Origin: JAXGPP01 sp964436865
Lineage (GTDB): Bacteria; Planctomycetota; Planctomycetia; Pirellulales; Thermoguttaceae
DNA: 18,824 bases
Direction: 5' to 3'
Assembly (NCBI GenBank): GCA_964436865.1
Contig: CAYTFK010000114.1
Coordinates: forward strand, 1-18,824
Shown: positions 1-8,161 of the stretch, piece by piece
Position numbering within the stretch: position 1 is the first letter of the stretch
Layout of the letters: each line of letters starts with the position of its first letter
Made by a program: the position numbers and the translations under genes
Notes under the pieces: generated by a model
The model's input: only the letters and a program-made list of their open reading frames with translations
The model's database searches: none
What the model was told of the DNA's origin: nothing

Positions 1-1194
1 CGCATGATCGAGGCCGTACGGTGCAACCCCAACGTGGCCGGCTACTGTATTCACGCGCTGACCGCGGGCGACTGGATCATCGGCGCGGGGTTGCTCGACC
101 TGTGGCGGAATCCGAAAACCTACGCCTATGAAGCCACGAAAGCCGCCAGTCAGCCGCGCATCCTTTCGATTCGCATGCAACCGCGCAATGTCTATGCCGA
201 GCGCGGTACGAAGATCGAAATCGCCGGTGTGAACGAGACGGACGCGGTCCGAGGCAACCTGAAGGTGCAGATCATTGACGCTGACGGCAAGATTGTTTCT
301 ACGAAGACCGCCAAAGCCGATCTGAGTCCGGGCATCACAGAGCTTTTCAGCGAGCAACTCGATACCAAGGCGCTCAAAGGGGCTTATACGATCAAAGCCG
401 AGGTTGCCGCTGGCGACGGCGTGCCGATTGCCGTGAACACCTACAGCTTCGACATCTTCACTGCCGGGCAACTGGCCGTTCCGAAGCAGCGCATCGCCGT
501 GTGGGATCCGAGCAATTCGCTGAAACCCTTCTTGAAGCAAGTCGGAATCGGGTTCGTGGAGTTCGCCCCGGAGATTGACCATTCCGTCCCCGTGTTTGTC
601 TCACGCACGGAAGCGAAGACGCCGGAACAGCGGAAACGTTTCGGTGAACTCGCGTTATTCATCAAGGACGGAGGAACGGCCGTCTATTTGCAAGGAGGCG
701 GATCGAAAGCCCCGTGGGGCGTCGGCGGCAAAGCGTCGCCGTTGTTGCCGGTCAGCGCGGGCCTCAAGCAGGCCATCGGTACCTGGACGTGCATCCCGCA
801 CATCGTGAAGGATCATCCGATATTCGATGGCTTGCCAGTCAATGGAATGATGGGGGCGATCTACGAAAACGTCTGGGCGGAGGGCACGCTTCTCGACGTC
901 GGCGGAGAAACGATCGTTGCCGCGATCGGCTACGATTGGTACCCCAATTTAGACTTGAACCGGCGCCACTACTACGGGCCGGGTGACACGTGGTGGGGCG
1001 CCGATATGGCGATCGTTCCGCTCGGTAAGGGGCGCTCGATCGTCTCGCAACTCCGCCTGGTCGAGAACCTCGGCAAGGATCCGGTTGCCGACAAGATTCT
1101 GTATAACTTGATCCAATGGACGACCAGCAGGATCGGCGAGGGTGAAGTGGCAGCGCCCGCCAGGCGTGACGGTGAAGCGATTCCAAGGGGGTGA
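1..1194 (+). CDS. Glycoside hydrolase family 2-like protein, C-terminal part (5' end outside window)
   Basis: The frame is open from base 1, and the ATG at base 4 is probably internal because the visible protein begins inside a folded domain. The first ~45 residues (motifs GYCIHALTAGDW and LLDLWRNPK) look like the last strand and helix of a GH2-type TIM barrel (beta-galactosidase/beta-glucuronidase-like). An Ig-like beta domain follows at about residues 50-152. From about 155 to 375 there is an alpha/beta domain resembling the class I glutamine-amidotransferase-like modules attached to some beta-galactosidases. It contains a stretch on a hanging 'dghP-F-GLP' pattern (KDHPIFDGLP). The catalytic glutamates of GH2 would lie upstream of the window, so activity and substrate cannot be judged. 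The last ~20 residues are a polar tail. The gene converges on rbsK with a 166-bp gap. The hydrolase assignment is family-level inference. Confidence 0.7.
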   Translation, partial: RMIEAVRCNPNVAGYCIHALTAGDWIIGAGLLDLWRNPKTYAYEATKAASQPRILSIRMQPRNVYAERGTKIEIAGVNETDAVRGNLKVQIIDADGKIVSTKTAKADLSPGITELFSEQLDTKALKGAYTIKAEVAAGDGVPIAVNTYSFDIFTAGQLAVPKQRIAVWDPSNSLKPFLKQVGIGFVEFAPEIDHSVPVFVSRTEAKTPEQRKRFGELALFIKDGGTAVYLQGGGSKAPWGVGGKASPLLPVSAGLKQAIGTWTCIPHIVKDHPIFDGLPVNGMMGAIYENVWAEGTLLDVGGETIVAAIGYDWYPNLDLNRRHYYGPGDTWWGADMAIVPLGKGRSIVSQLRLVENLGKDPVADKILYNLIQWTTSRIGEGEVAAPARRDGEAIPRG

Positions 1195-1292
1195 TACCGG
1201 CGGACTGCCGCGGCGTCGGCTCAACCCGGCCACAACGGAGGCCGCATGGAGCGGCAGGCGACATGAGGTGGTACAGTTCGCGCGGGGCTGGC

Positions 1293-1341
1293 ACGAGAAC
1301 AGGGGCAGGATGGGGCCAATACGAGAACAGGGCCAAGATGG
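1293..1341. repeat. Two direct copies of a 21-nt intergenic repeat
   Basis: Copies lie at 1293-1313 and 1321-1341. Both begin ACGAGAACAGGG and end GATGG, and they match at 19 of 21 positions (differences at the 13th and 16th bases). The copies start 28 bp apart in the 166-bp gap between two convergent genes. This gap also holds a small GCCGC-N5-GCGGC inverted repeat at 1241-1255. No ORF or terminator T-run explains the repeat. It could be a dispersed extragenic element, which only a genome-wide count would show. Confidence 0.6.
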
Positions 1342-1360
1342 CTCTGCCACGGTTCGGGGG

Positions 1361-2284
1361 CTAACCGCGGAAGGACTCGATTTCGGCACGAGTGGGGAGA
1401 GAGGGCTGGGCGCCGGGCCGCGTGACGGCAATCGCGGAAGCACGGGTGGCCCAACGGGCGGCGTCGACGATCGAGCGGCCTTCGGCCAAGGCAACTGCCA
1501 AGGCTCCGTTGAAGGCATCGCCCGCCGCCGTGGTATCAACGGCGTCCACTTCATAGCCGGGTATGGAGATCAGTTCGTTCTCCACCACCAGGCACCCCTC
1601 CGCTCCGAGCGTGATCACAGCGCGTCCGCACCCTAATTCCTGGAGCTTCTGCACCGCGGCCATCGGCCGCGCCGGATCGCTCAGCCCGGCCCCGGTCAAC
1701 AGCGCGGCCTCACCCTCGTTGGGCGTGATGACGTCGACATAGCGAAGCATCTCGCCGCGGCAGATTTCGGGGGTGGCCGGCGCCGGATTGAGGATCGTCA
1801 ACAGGCCAAATCCCTTGGCCCGCACCAGGCCTCTCAGGACGGTGTCGAGCGGCGACTCCAGGCAGGTGAGAAACACCTTGGCCGACCTGAACACTTCGTC
1901 GGGCACCGCGTCGATATCGGCGGGCTCGAGGAAGTTGTTGGCTCCCGAGGCCACCGCGATCGAGTTTTCACCCTTGTGGTCGACGACAATCAACGCCACA
2001 CCGGTGGGTGTCTTCGGAACGACCTTCAAGAACTGGCAATCGAGCCGTTCCCGGGCGAACTGTTCGCGGGCCTGCCGGCCGAAATCGTCATCGCCAACGG
2101 CCGCGATGAAGGTCACTTCTTCCCGGGCCGCCCGCGCGGCGGCCACCGCCTGGTTGGCCCCCTTGCCGCCATGGGCCTGGTAGAACTCGCCCCCGATGAC
2201 CGTTTCACCCGGAACCGGCAGGCGCGGCCCGCGAATGACGAGGTCGGTGTTCACCGATCCGAGTATGATGATCTGCGACGCCAT
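1361..2284 (-). CDS. rbsK: Ribokinase
   Basis: The protein should phosphorylate D-ribose at O5 with ATP, feeding ribose into the pentose phosphate pathway. It is cytoplasmic and 307 aa, the usual size. It shows the ribokinase N-terminal GSVNTD (9-14), the sugar-binding GGKGANQ (39-45), LNPAPA (165-170), TPNEGEA (187-193) and the PfkB signature DTTAAGD (250-256), with Asp256 as catalytic base. The Ala in DTTAAGD is normal for RbsK and differs from the DTTGAGD of other PfkB kinases. The ATG at 2284 is preceded by GGAG eight bases upstream, which supports this start. It lies 45 bp downstream of mnmE in the same direction and so may be the last gene of a yidC-mnmE-rbsK transcript. No ribose transporter or regulator is in the window. 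Related nucleoside or sugar kinases are possible, but the motif set fits RbsK well. Confidence 0.9.
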   Translation of the reverse strand: MASQIIILGSVNTDLVIRGPRLPVPGETVIGGEFYQAHGGKGANQAVAAARAAREEVTFIAAVGDDDFGRQAREQFARERLDCQFLKVVPKTPTGVALIVVDHKGENSIAVASGANNFLEPADIDAVPDEVFRSAKVFLTCLESPLDTVLRGLVRAKGFGLLTILNPAPATPEICRGEMLRYVDVITPNEGEAALLTGAGLSDPARPMAAVQKLQELGCGRAVITLGAEGCLVVENELISIPGYEVDAVDTTAAGDAFNGALAVALAEGRSIVDAARWATRASAIAVTRPGAQPSLPTRAEIESFRG

Positions 2285-2329
2285 GAACCGGTCTCCTCGA
2301 CGCCGCCGGCGTGGACTGCTGCCGGACGG

Positions 2330-3694
2330 TCATTTGCCGATGCAGAATCGGCTGAAGATGCGATCGAGCACGTCGTCAGTGTAGACGGTGCCCGTCACCT
2401 TGCCTAGTTCCTCCAGGGCGAGGCGGATCTCGGCGGCAATCAGTTCTTCGCCCGCTGCGATATCGAGGAGCACCAGGGCGCGGCGGAAGCACTCTGCAGC
2501 CCGATGGAGCGACTCGCGGCAGCGGGCCGCCGTGCCAGCTATAACCTCGCCCACCGATCCGGCGGCGACCTCGGCGCGGATTCGCTCGCGGAGCGCCGCG
2601 ATCCCTTCACCGGTAACGGTGCTCGTGGCAATGGCCGGCGGTGCCGGCGGGATTCCGGTGGCCGCATCGGCCTTCGTCCATACGGCGATCCGAGTTGGGG
2701 CCGATTCCTTGACGAGGCCCTGTTCCCAGTCGTTCAAAGGGCGGCTGGCGTCGAGGCAGAAGAGCTCGATTTGCGCCTGCCGCACCTGCTCGGCAGTGCC
2801 CCTCTGCGCCGCTTCGACAATCGCCGACTCCAGCCGCTCCGGCTCGGGCTGGACCCCCGCCGTGTCGACAAGCTGGCAACGGACGCCATCCAGGTCAAGT
2901 TCGGCCGTGAGGTAGTCGCGGGTCGTGCCGGGTTCATCGGCGACGATCGCCCGGGGGCCCGCCAAGGCGTTGAACAGGCTGCTCTTGCCCACGTTCGGCT
3001 GGCCGACGAGCACCACCCTGAAGAGAATCCCGCTTTCGCCGCGCGACTCCATCTGCCGGCTGAGGCGGGCCGTCTCCGCCGCGGCGATCGACAACTCCGC
3101 GGCCAGTTCGTCGGCGGCAATGAACGGCAGATCTTCATCGGCGAAGTCGAAACCGGCCTCCAGATGTGCGAGCAGATCGAGGCACCGCTCGCGGAGGCGG
3201 CCAAGCGGCCCCGACAGCCCGCCCGCCAGTTGCGCGAGCGCCACATCAAGCTGCGCCGTGTCGGCGGCATCGATGACCCCCAGCACGGCCTCGGCCTGGG
3301 TGAGGTCGAGCCGGCCGCTCAAGAAAGCGCGAAGCGTGAACTCGCCGGGCTCCGCCAGGCGTGCCCCCGCCTCGATCACCCTCCGCAAAACGGCCTCGAG
3401 CAGAGGGGGCGAACCGAGCGTGTGAAACTCGGCGAGCAACTGCCCGGTATAGCTGCGCCCGCCGGGCCAGAGGTACATCTCGCCGTGGAGCCGGCGGCCG
3501 GCGGGGTCAAGCGCGAACGAGCCGCTTGTCGCGTGCGGAAGCTTGTCCTGGGGCCACAGGCCGCCTTGGTCGGGGAGGAAGTGGCGACTCAAGCAGTCGA
3601 CGGTGCCGGGGCCGGCGATCCGCACGATGCCCCGCGCCGCGCCGCCGGGCGCGGAGGCGATGGCCGCGATCGTGTCGTCGAGAGCGTAGGGCAT
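2330..3694 (-). CDS. mnmE: tRNA uridine-5-carboxymethylaminomethyl modification GTPase MnmE
   Basis: MnmE works with MnmG to build the cmnm5 group on U34 of tRNAs, using a formyl-/methylene-tetrahydrofolate-derived carbon. The protein is 454 aa, the normal length. It has an N-terminal folate-binding domain (DTIAAIASAPG near residue 7, AEPGEFTLRAF at 114-124, GRLDLTQAEAV at 127-137). An embedded G domain follows, with G1 GQPNVGKS (231-238), TTRD (257-260), DTAG (277-280) and TKAD (340-343), and the protein ends with the C-terminal CIGK (451-454). Glu289 lies where the catalytic Glu282 of the E. coli enzyme falls by ungapped spacing from DTAG. Two conserved stretches are altered. The usual YTGEDxxExHxHGG region reads YTGQLLAEFHTLGS, and the residue after DTAG-V is Gln, not Arg. 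The start lies 9 bp after the yidC stop, so the two genes are probably cotranscribed. I see no clear Shine-Dalgarno for this start. Confidence 0.95.
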   Translation of the reverse strand: MPYALDDTIAAIASAPGGAARGIVRIAGPGTVDCLSRHFLPDQGGLWPQDKLPHATSGSFALDPAGRRLHGEMYLWPGGRSYTGQLLAEFHTLGSPPLLEAVLRRVIEAGARLAEPGEFTLRAFLSGRLDLTQAEAVLGVIDAADTAQLDVALAQLAGGLSGPLGRLRERCLDLLAHLEAGFDFADEDLPFIAADELAAELSIAAAETARLSRQMESRGESGILFRVVLVGQPNVGKSSLFNALAGPRAIVADEPGTTRDYLTAELDLDGVRCQLVDTAGVQPEPERLESAIVEAAQRGTAEQVRQAQIELFCLDASRPLNDWEQGLVKESAPTRIAVWTKADAATGIPPAPPAIATSTVTGEGIAALRERIRAEVAAGSVGEVIAGTAARCRESLHRAAECFRRALVLLDIAAGEELIAAEIRLALEELGKVTGTVYTDDVLDRIFSRFCIGK

Positions 3695-3703
3695 GGCCCG
3701 CGG

Positions 3704-6070
3704 TCAGCGGCCCTTTCGGGTCTTCTTCCTGTCCGCCGCTCCGCGACGCTGCGAGTCCTTATCGCCGTTGCGGCCGGAAAAGAGGTCGGCCAGCGATGAC
3801 CGGGCCGGCGACGTCGCCGGCGGGGCGCCGGCCGCCGGCGGGTGGCTCTTGGGCAGGAACTTGCGCTCGGCAATGCTCCACAGGCTGGAAGCGATGAAGT
3901 AGATGCACAACCCGGCCGCCACTTTGTAGAACAGCACGCCCATGAAGACCATCATGTATTTCATCATGGTCTGCTGCATGGCCGACTGCTCGTCGGTGGG
4001 CGGGGGCATGAACATCTTCTGCTGCCAGAGGAAGATGGCGACCGCCACCAGCGGCAGCACGTTGAAATATGGCCCCAAGCCGAACATGCCGCGGCCGCTG
4101 GTGATGAACTCGGGCATCAGCCAGCTCCAGTTGAAGAGCATGTCGGGCGCGGCCAGGTTTGAGCACCAGCGAATTGCCTCGGAGATAAGCGGCGCCTGGC
4201 GCAGCTCGACGTCGACCATCAGCGAGCGGTAGAGGCCGATGAAGATCGGCAACTGGAAGAACAGCGGCAGGCAACCGGCCAGCGGATTGTAATTGTGCTT
4301 GCGGAACAGTTCCTGTTGAGCGCGCATCTTGGCTTCGGCGTTGCCCTTGTGCTTTTCCTGGATCTTCTTGATCTCGGGAGCCAGCTCCTGCATCTTCTGC
4401 GCGCTGAGCGCCTGCTTGCGGCTCAGGGGAAACATCGACAGCCGCACGAGCACCGTCAACAGCACGATCGCAATGCCGTAATTCCGCACCACGGCATAGA
4501 AGCCGTGGAGGATCCACAGCATGGGGATGGCGACCCACCAGAACCAGCCGTAGTTGATGATGCCGCCGAGCCCGTATCGGGCGAGGAGGTCGGGCTTCTT
4601 GGGCCCGGCAAACAGTGTGAATTTCTGCACCAGCGCAGAGCCGGGAGCGATCTCGTGCGTGACGCTCTCGACGCGGAACGTGACGTTGACCAGCTTCTTC
4701 CACTGCGGATCAACCGGCCCAACGCGGATCGGTCGCGATTCTTCAAAGAGAATGGCTTGCGGATCCTCGCGCTGGGGAATGAGCACTGCGGAGAAGTACT
4801 GGGCGTCGACGCCCACAAAGCTCACCGGCTCACCCTTCCACACCGAGCCCCAATCGCCGTTGGCGATATCATTGCCGGAGACCAGGACCGGCTGCCGGCC
4901 GCCGAGCGAAACGACCACGTCGCGAAGTCCCGACGAGCCAACCTTGTTGGCAAACCAGTAGCCCTCGGTGGGCAAGCCGGTCGGACCGTCGAGCAGGTAG
5001 GCGAGCTTGTGAGGGGCCTCACCGGCGTTGCGGACCTCGATCTCGAACTCAAGGTGGTACGCCGGATGATTGGCATCCTTGCGGGCTTCATCGGGCACGG
5101 CAGCCAGGCGGTACGTTTTGAAGACTTCGAGCCCGCTGCCGGCGATCTGGCGGCGGAAGACGACTTCGGTCTGCGAATGTTTGACCACTTCCCAGTTGGC
5201 CCGCCGCAAGTCGACACCCTTGAGCTCGCGGCTGAGCCCGGCCGGGCGGGGCTTCTCCTTGGCGTCGTCAAGCTCCGAGTCATCCAGGTCGATGTCGCCC
5301 AGTTCCTGGTCGTCCAAGCGGCTGAGGGTCATCAGCAGCGAGGTGGGGTCCTGACCTTCCGGACGGACAACTTCCAGTGGCTGGCGGCGGAGCGTGAGCG
5401 GCAGCGTGACCGATTTGCCCCCGCGCTGGACGGTCAGTTCGATGGTGTCGCCGGGGTCGCCCTTGCGAGTCGCCAGTTCAAGGTCGGCAAAGCCGCGAAT
5501 GTTCTGTTTAGCGAAGGCGGTGATGACATCGCCCACCTGGAGGCCGGCCTGCTCGGCCGGACTGCCCGGCGGCACGACCTGAACCGGCACACCACTGCCG
5601 GTAGCCAACGGGTCCATGGTGACATGGCCCATGTAGCCGCCTTCCCATTCCAGGTCGTGGAAGTTGTTGCTGCTCAACTCGATCCGCGACACCGCCGCAC
5701 CCTGGCTGTCGACCGTCGCGCAAAAGCGAAACGGACCGCCGGGGTCGAGGGAGCCCAACGTCAACCATCGGCGAGGAAACTCCTGGGGCGGCTCAGCCGC
5801 CTTGTCATCAGCGGGCGGCGGTTGGGCCTCATCCCCGGCGGGTTTCTGCTGCCCCTCTTCCCCGGCTGGCGGGGCTTGGGGCGGAGCGTCGGCAGGCGCG
5901 ACGGGCTCATTGGCCTCCTCGGCGGCGGGCTGTGCTTTCGCCACCTCTTCGGCGGGCTTGGGGGGCGCAAGCCACGACATGAGCCACATGTTGGCGACGA
6001 GGATGAGCAGAGCGAGGACGATAAACAGGGCGTACCGCCCCCACATCCCCTGCATCGGACGATCTTCCAT
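3704..6070 (-). CDS. yidC: Membrane protein insertase YidC with a PDZ domain inserted in its periplasmic domain
   Basis: YidC inserts and folds inner-membrane proteins, alone or with SecYEG. From the ATG at 6070 the product is 788 aa, far above the ~550 of E. coli YidC. In order it has TM1 (about 12-34), a Pro/Ala/Glu-rich linker (36-97), the start of the periplasmic P1 beta domain (100-145), a PDZ domain (about 158-230) and an acidic stretch (251-272). P1 then resumes (about 283-487), followed by the conserved five-helix insertase core (about 500-735) and a basic tail ending RKKTRKGR. The hydrophilic-groove arginine is Arg543 in LVRLSMFPLS, equivalent to Arg366 of E. coli. NPLAGCLPLFFQLPIF and VELRQAP are classic core motifs. 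An in-frame extension to 6295 exists, but its peptide looks non-coding. The gene order yidC-mnmE is ancestral in bacteria, but jag, usually between them, is absent. Confidence 0.93.
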   Translation of the reverse strand: MEDRPMQGMWGRYALFIVLALLILVANMWLMSWLAPPKPAEEVAKAQPAAEEANEPVAPADAPPQAPPAGEEGQQKPAGDEAQPPPADDKAAEPPQEFPRRWLTLGSLDPGGPFRFCATVDSQGAAVSRIELSSNNFHDLEWEGGYMGHVTMDPLATGSGVPVQVVPPGSPAEQAGLQVGDVITAFAKQNIRGFADLELATRKGDPGDTIELTVQRGGKSVTLPLTLRRQPLEVVRPEGQDPTSLLMTLSRLDDQELGDIDLDDSELDDAKEKPRPAGLSRELKGVDLRRANWEVVKHSQTEVVFRRQIAGSGLEVFKTYRLAAVPDEARKDANHPAYHLEFEIEVRNAGEAPHKLAYLLDGPTGLPTEGYWFANKVGSSGLRDVVVSLGGRQPVLVSGNDIANGDWGSVWKGEPVSFVGVDAQYFSAVLIPQREDPQAILFEESRPIRVGPVDPQWKKLVNVTFRVESVTHEIAPGSALVQKFTLFAGPKKPDLLARYGLGGIINYGWFWWVAIPMLWILHGFYAVVRNYGIAIVLLTVLVRLSMFPLSRKQALSAQKMQELAPEIKKIQEKHKGNAEAKMRAQQELFRKHNYNPLAGCLPLFFQLPIFIGLYRSLMVDVELRQAPLISEAIRWCSNLAAPDMLFNWSWLMPEFITSGRGMFGLGPYFNVLPLVAVAIFLWQQKMFMPPPTDEQSAMQQTMMKYMMVFMGVLFYKVAAGLCIYFIASSLWSIAERKFLPKSHPPAAGAPPATSPARSSLADLFSGRNGDKDSQRRGAADRKKTRKGR
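5381..5599 (-). other. PDZ domain inside YidC
   Basis: Residues ~158-230 of YidC carry the bacterial PDZ pattern. There is a first strand ending in PPGSPAEQAGLQVGDVI, a middle helix region (FADLELATRK), GDPGDTIELTVQRGGK and a closing strand. It interrupts the P1 beta-sandwich after its first strands and is followed by an acidic linker. The frame is continuous with both flanks, so this is a true in-frame insertion and not an assembly join. Confidence 0.88.
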
Positions 6071-6333
6071 AACACCCAAGCCTTCGCAATACGCGAAAAA
6101 AGTGCGGCGCCAGTTTGCGTCGCTGTAACTCACCCCGAAAGCCGGAATCGGCGTGGCAGGCCATCGATTGGGCACGCCCGGGCAACTCCCTTGAACATGG
6201 GGAGGCGATGGGGGCCGCCACAGCTCGTCGCCAGGAGGTAATTCTCCCTTTCCGAGCCGATCTTGCAACGTCGGACAGACTCCTCCGGGAGGCATTGCAC
6301 CTCACAAGGAGGGGGGGCGGGGCACGATCCGAA
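6071..6333. other. Gap between the phosphoesterase gene and yidC
   Basis: This 263-bp stretch is upstream of yidC and downstream of the phosphoesterase (both minus strand). The yidC frame stays open to 6295, but the encoded residues are Pro-rich, without a recognisable domain, and the segment is best read as leader. A TTCGC-N5-GCGAA inverted repeat (6083-6097) lies 13 bp upstream of the yidC ATG, with a T-run before it on the coding strand, so it is not a terminator for that strand. I see no convincing sigma-70 promoter. Confidence 0.4.
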
Positions 6334-7080
<747 letters not shown>

Positions 7081-7465
7081 GTCAATAAGTTCTCCGGCTT
7101 CTCAACGGATCGGCGCTTCGACACCATGCGCCGTCGATAGAAGACTACCTTAAGCCTAGGCCCTGCTGAGTCTCGAATTGATTGGAGAACGAGGGTGAGT
7201 GAAACGAGTTGCGGCTTGCCGAACAAAATGATCGGAAGTGTTCTACAATCAACCACAAAGTCTTAAACTGCCATACACTCTATTGTTACAGATCGGGGCG
7301 GTCAAGTCGAGGGGAGGGGCTCCTGCAACGGCGGGGGCTCGACGGGAGACTCGGCATCGACTGGGAATCGATTATTTCTCCACCGACCAGAGAAGCAGCA
7401 AACCCCTCCTTGGAGTGCACGATGCAGACCTTCTTCTCGCCGCCCAGTGCAAAGGCAGGCAGGCC
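7081..7465. promoter_or_regulatory. Divergent intergenic region upstream of the phosphoesterase and tsaB genes
   Basis: This 385-bp region is visibly less GC-rich than its surroundings in 7080-7300. A TACAAT hexamer at 7244-7249 could be a -10 for tsaB, but no matching -35 lies 16-18 bp upstream. A GTCGAG/CTCGAC inverted repeat (7306-7311 with 7338-7343) encloses a smaller GGAG-GGG-CTCC hairpin, so a transcript would have a structured leader. The 3' end holds a 15-codon ORF described separately. The tsaB frame is open back to 7238, but that extension has no TsaB homology that I recognise. Confidence 0.35.
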
Positions 7466-7469
7466 GTGA
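7422..7469 (+). CDS. Possible 15-codon leader ORF overlapping the tsaB start
   Basis: The ATG at 7422 opens a frame encoding MQTFFSPPSAKAGRP and stops at TGA 7467-7469. Its stop overlaps the tsaB GTG as GTGA. A GGAG sits six bases before the ATG, which is a better ribosome-binding site than anything directly before the tsaB GTG. This suggests translational coupling. The peptide itself has no recognisable family, and the ORF is short enough that chance cannot be excluded. Confidence 0.35.
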   Translation: MQTFFSPPSAKAGRP

Positions 7470-8158
7470 ATTTGCTCGCCCTGGAGACAACTGAGATGGG
7501 AGGGACGGTGGCCGCACTGGCAGGCGACCGCCTCCTGGGGCAACTGGAACTCAATCCAAATCAGCGGAGCGCGCAGTCGCTTGCTCCCGCGCTGGCAGAG
7601 CTTATCGAGCGGGCAAGCTGGCAACCGTCCGACGTCGATCTGGTGGCGGTGATCGCCGGACCGGGGTCGTTCACCGGGTTGCGCGTCGGCGTCACCACGG
7701 CAAAGGCGTTTGCCTATGCGGCAGGGGCCGGCGTGTTGGGTGTCGACACGCTACAGGTCGTCGCCGCGACCGCGCCGAGGGAAGTTGATGGCCTGTGGGT
7801 AGCCGTGGACGCACAGCGGGGCGACGTGGTGGCCGCCGAATACCGCCGCGATACGAGCGGCTGGATGTCGCGCGTCGGCGAGGCGAGACTTGTCGCGGCC
7901 CGCGAGTGGCTCGCCGAACTCGCCCCGGGAAGCGTGGTAAGCGGTCCGGGTCTCAAGCGACTGGCCGCGCGGCTGCCGGCCGGACTCGAACCGCTCGATC
8001 CGCGATTCTGGCAGCCGACGGCCGAAATGGTCGGACGCGTCGCACTGCACGATTATGAAGCAGGCCGCCGCGACGACCTCTGGTCGCTTGTGCCTCGCTA
8101 CTCGCGCCGCAGTGCGGCCGAGGAGAAATGGGACCAGCGGATGAAGGCCGACGGCTGA
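7466..8158 (+). CDS. tsaB: tRNA threonylcarbamoyladenosine biosynthesis protein TsaB
   Basis: TsaB is the non-catalytic partner of TsaD and TsaE in forming t6A at position 37 of ANN-decoding tRNAs. The start was set at GTG 7466 because translation then begins with the family's N-terminal strand (VNLLALETTE, compare the usual LLAIDTS). It gives 230 aa, the normal length. The ASKHA-fold signature GPGSFTGLR is at 65-73, followed by VGVTTAKAFAYA. The usual His-Ser pair after strand 2 is here NQRSAQSLAP. The C-terminal half (WVAVDAQRGDVVAAEY onwards) matches the second subdomain. The gene is divergent from the phosphoesterase and its stop lies only 3 bp from that of the convergent ACT-domain gene. 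It may be translated by coupling to the short upstream ORF. The other t6A genes (tsaC, tsaD, tsaE) are not in the window. Confidence 0.92.
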   Translation: MNLLALETTEMGGTVAALAGDRLLGQLELNPNQRSAQSLAPALAELIERASWQPSDVDLVAVIAGPGSFTGLRVGVTTAKAFAYAAGAGVLGVDTLQVVAATAPREVDGLWVAVDAQRGDVVAAEYRRDTSGWMSRVGEARLVAAREWLAELAPGSVVSGPGLKRLAARLPAGLEPLDPRFWQPTAEMVGRVALHDYEAGRRDDLWSLVPRYSRRSAAEEKWDQRMKADG

Positions 8159-8161
8159 CGG

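Noticed and set aside
6083..6097. TTCGC/GCGAA repeat as a terminator
   Set aside because: The T-run precedes, not follows, the stem on the coding strand, and the stem is only 5 bp.
4295..6241. 648-codon open frame on the plus strand opposite yidC
   Set aside because: The peptide has no recognisable domain and mirrors the third-position GC bias of yidC, so it is a shadow.
6071..6295. In-frame N-terminal extension of yidC by 75 codons
   Set aside because: The extra peptide is Pro/Trp-rich without a family pattern, and the ATG at 6070 sits directly before a normal YidC first membrane segment.
7244..7249. TACAAT as a firm tsaB promoter
   Set aside because: No -35-like hexamer lies at 16-18 bp, so it is only mentioned as possible.
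7238..7465. In-frame extension of tsaB by 76 codons
   Set aside because: The conserved TsaB N-terminal strand begins at the GTG at 7466, and the upstream residues resemble translated leader.
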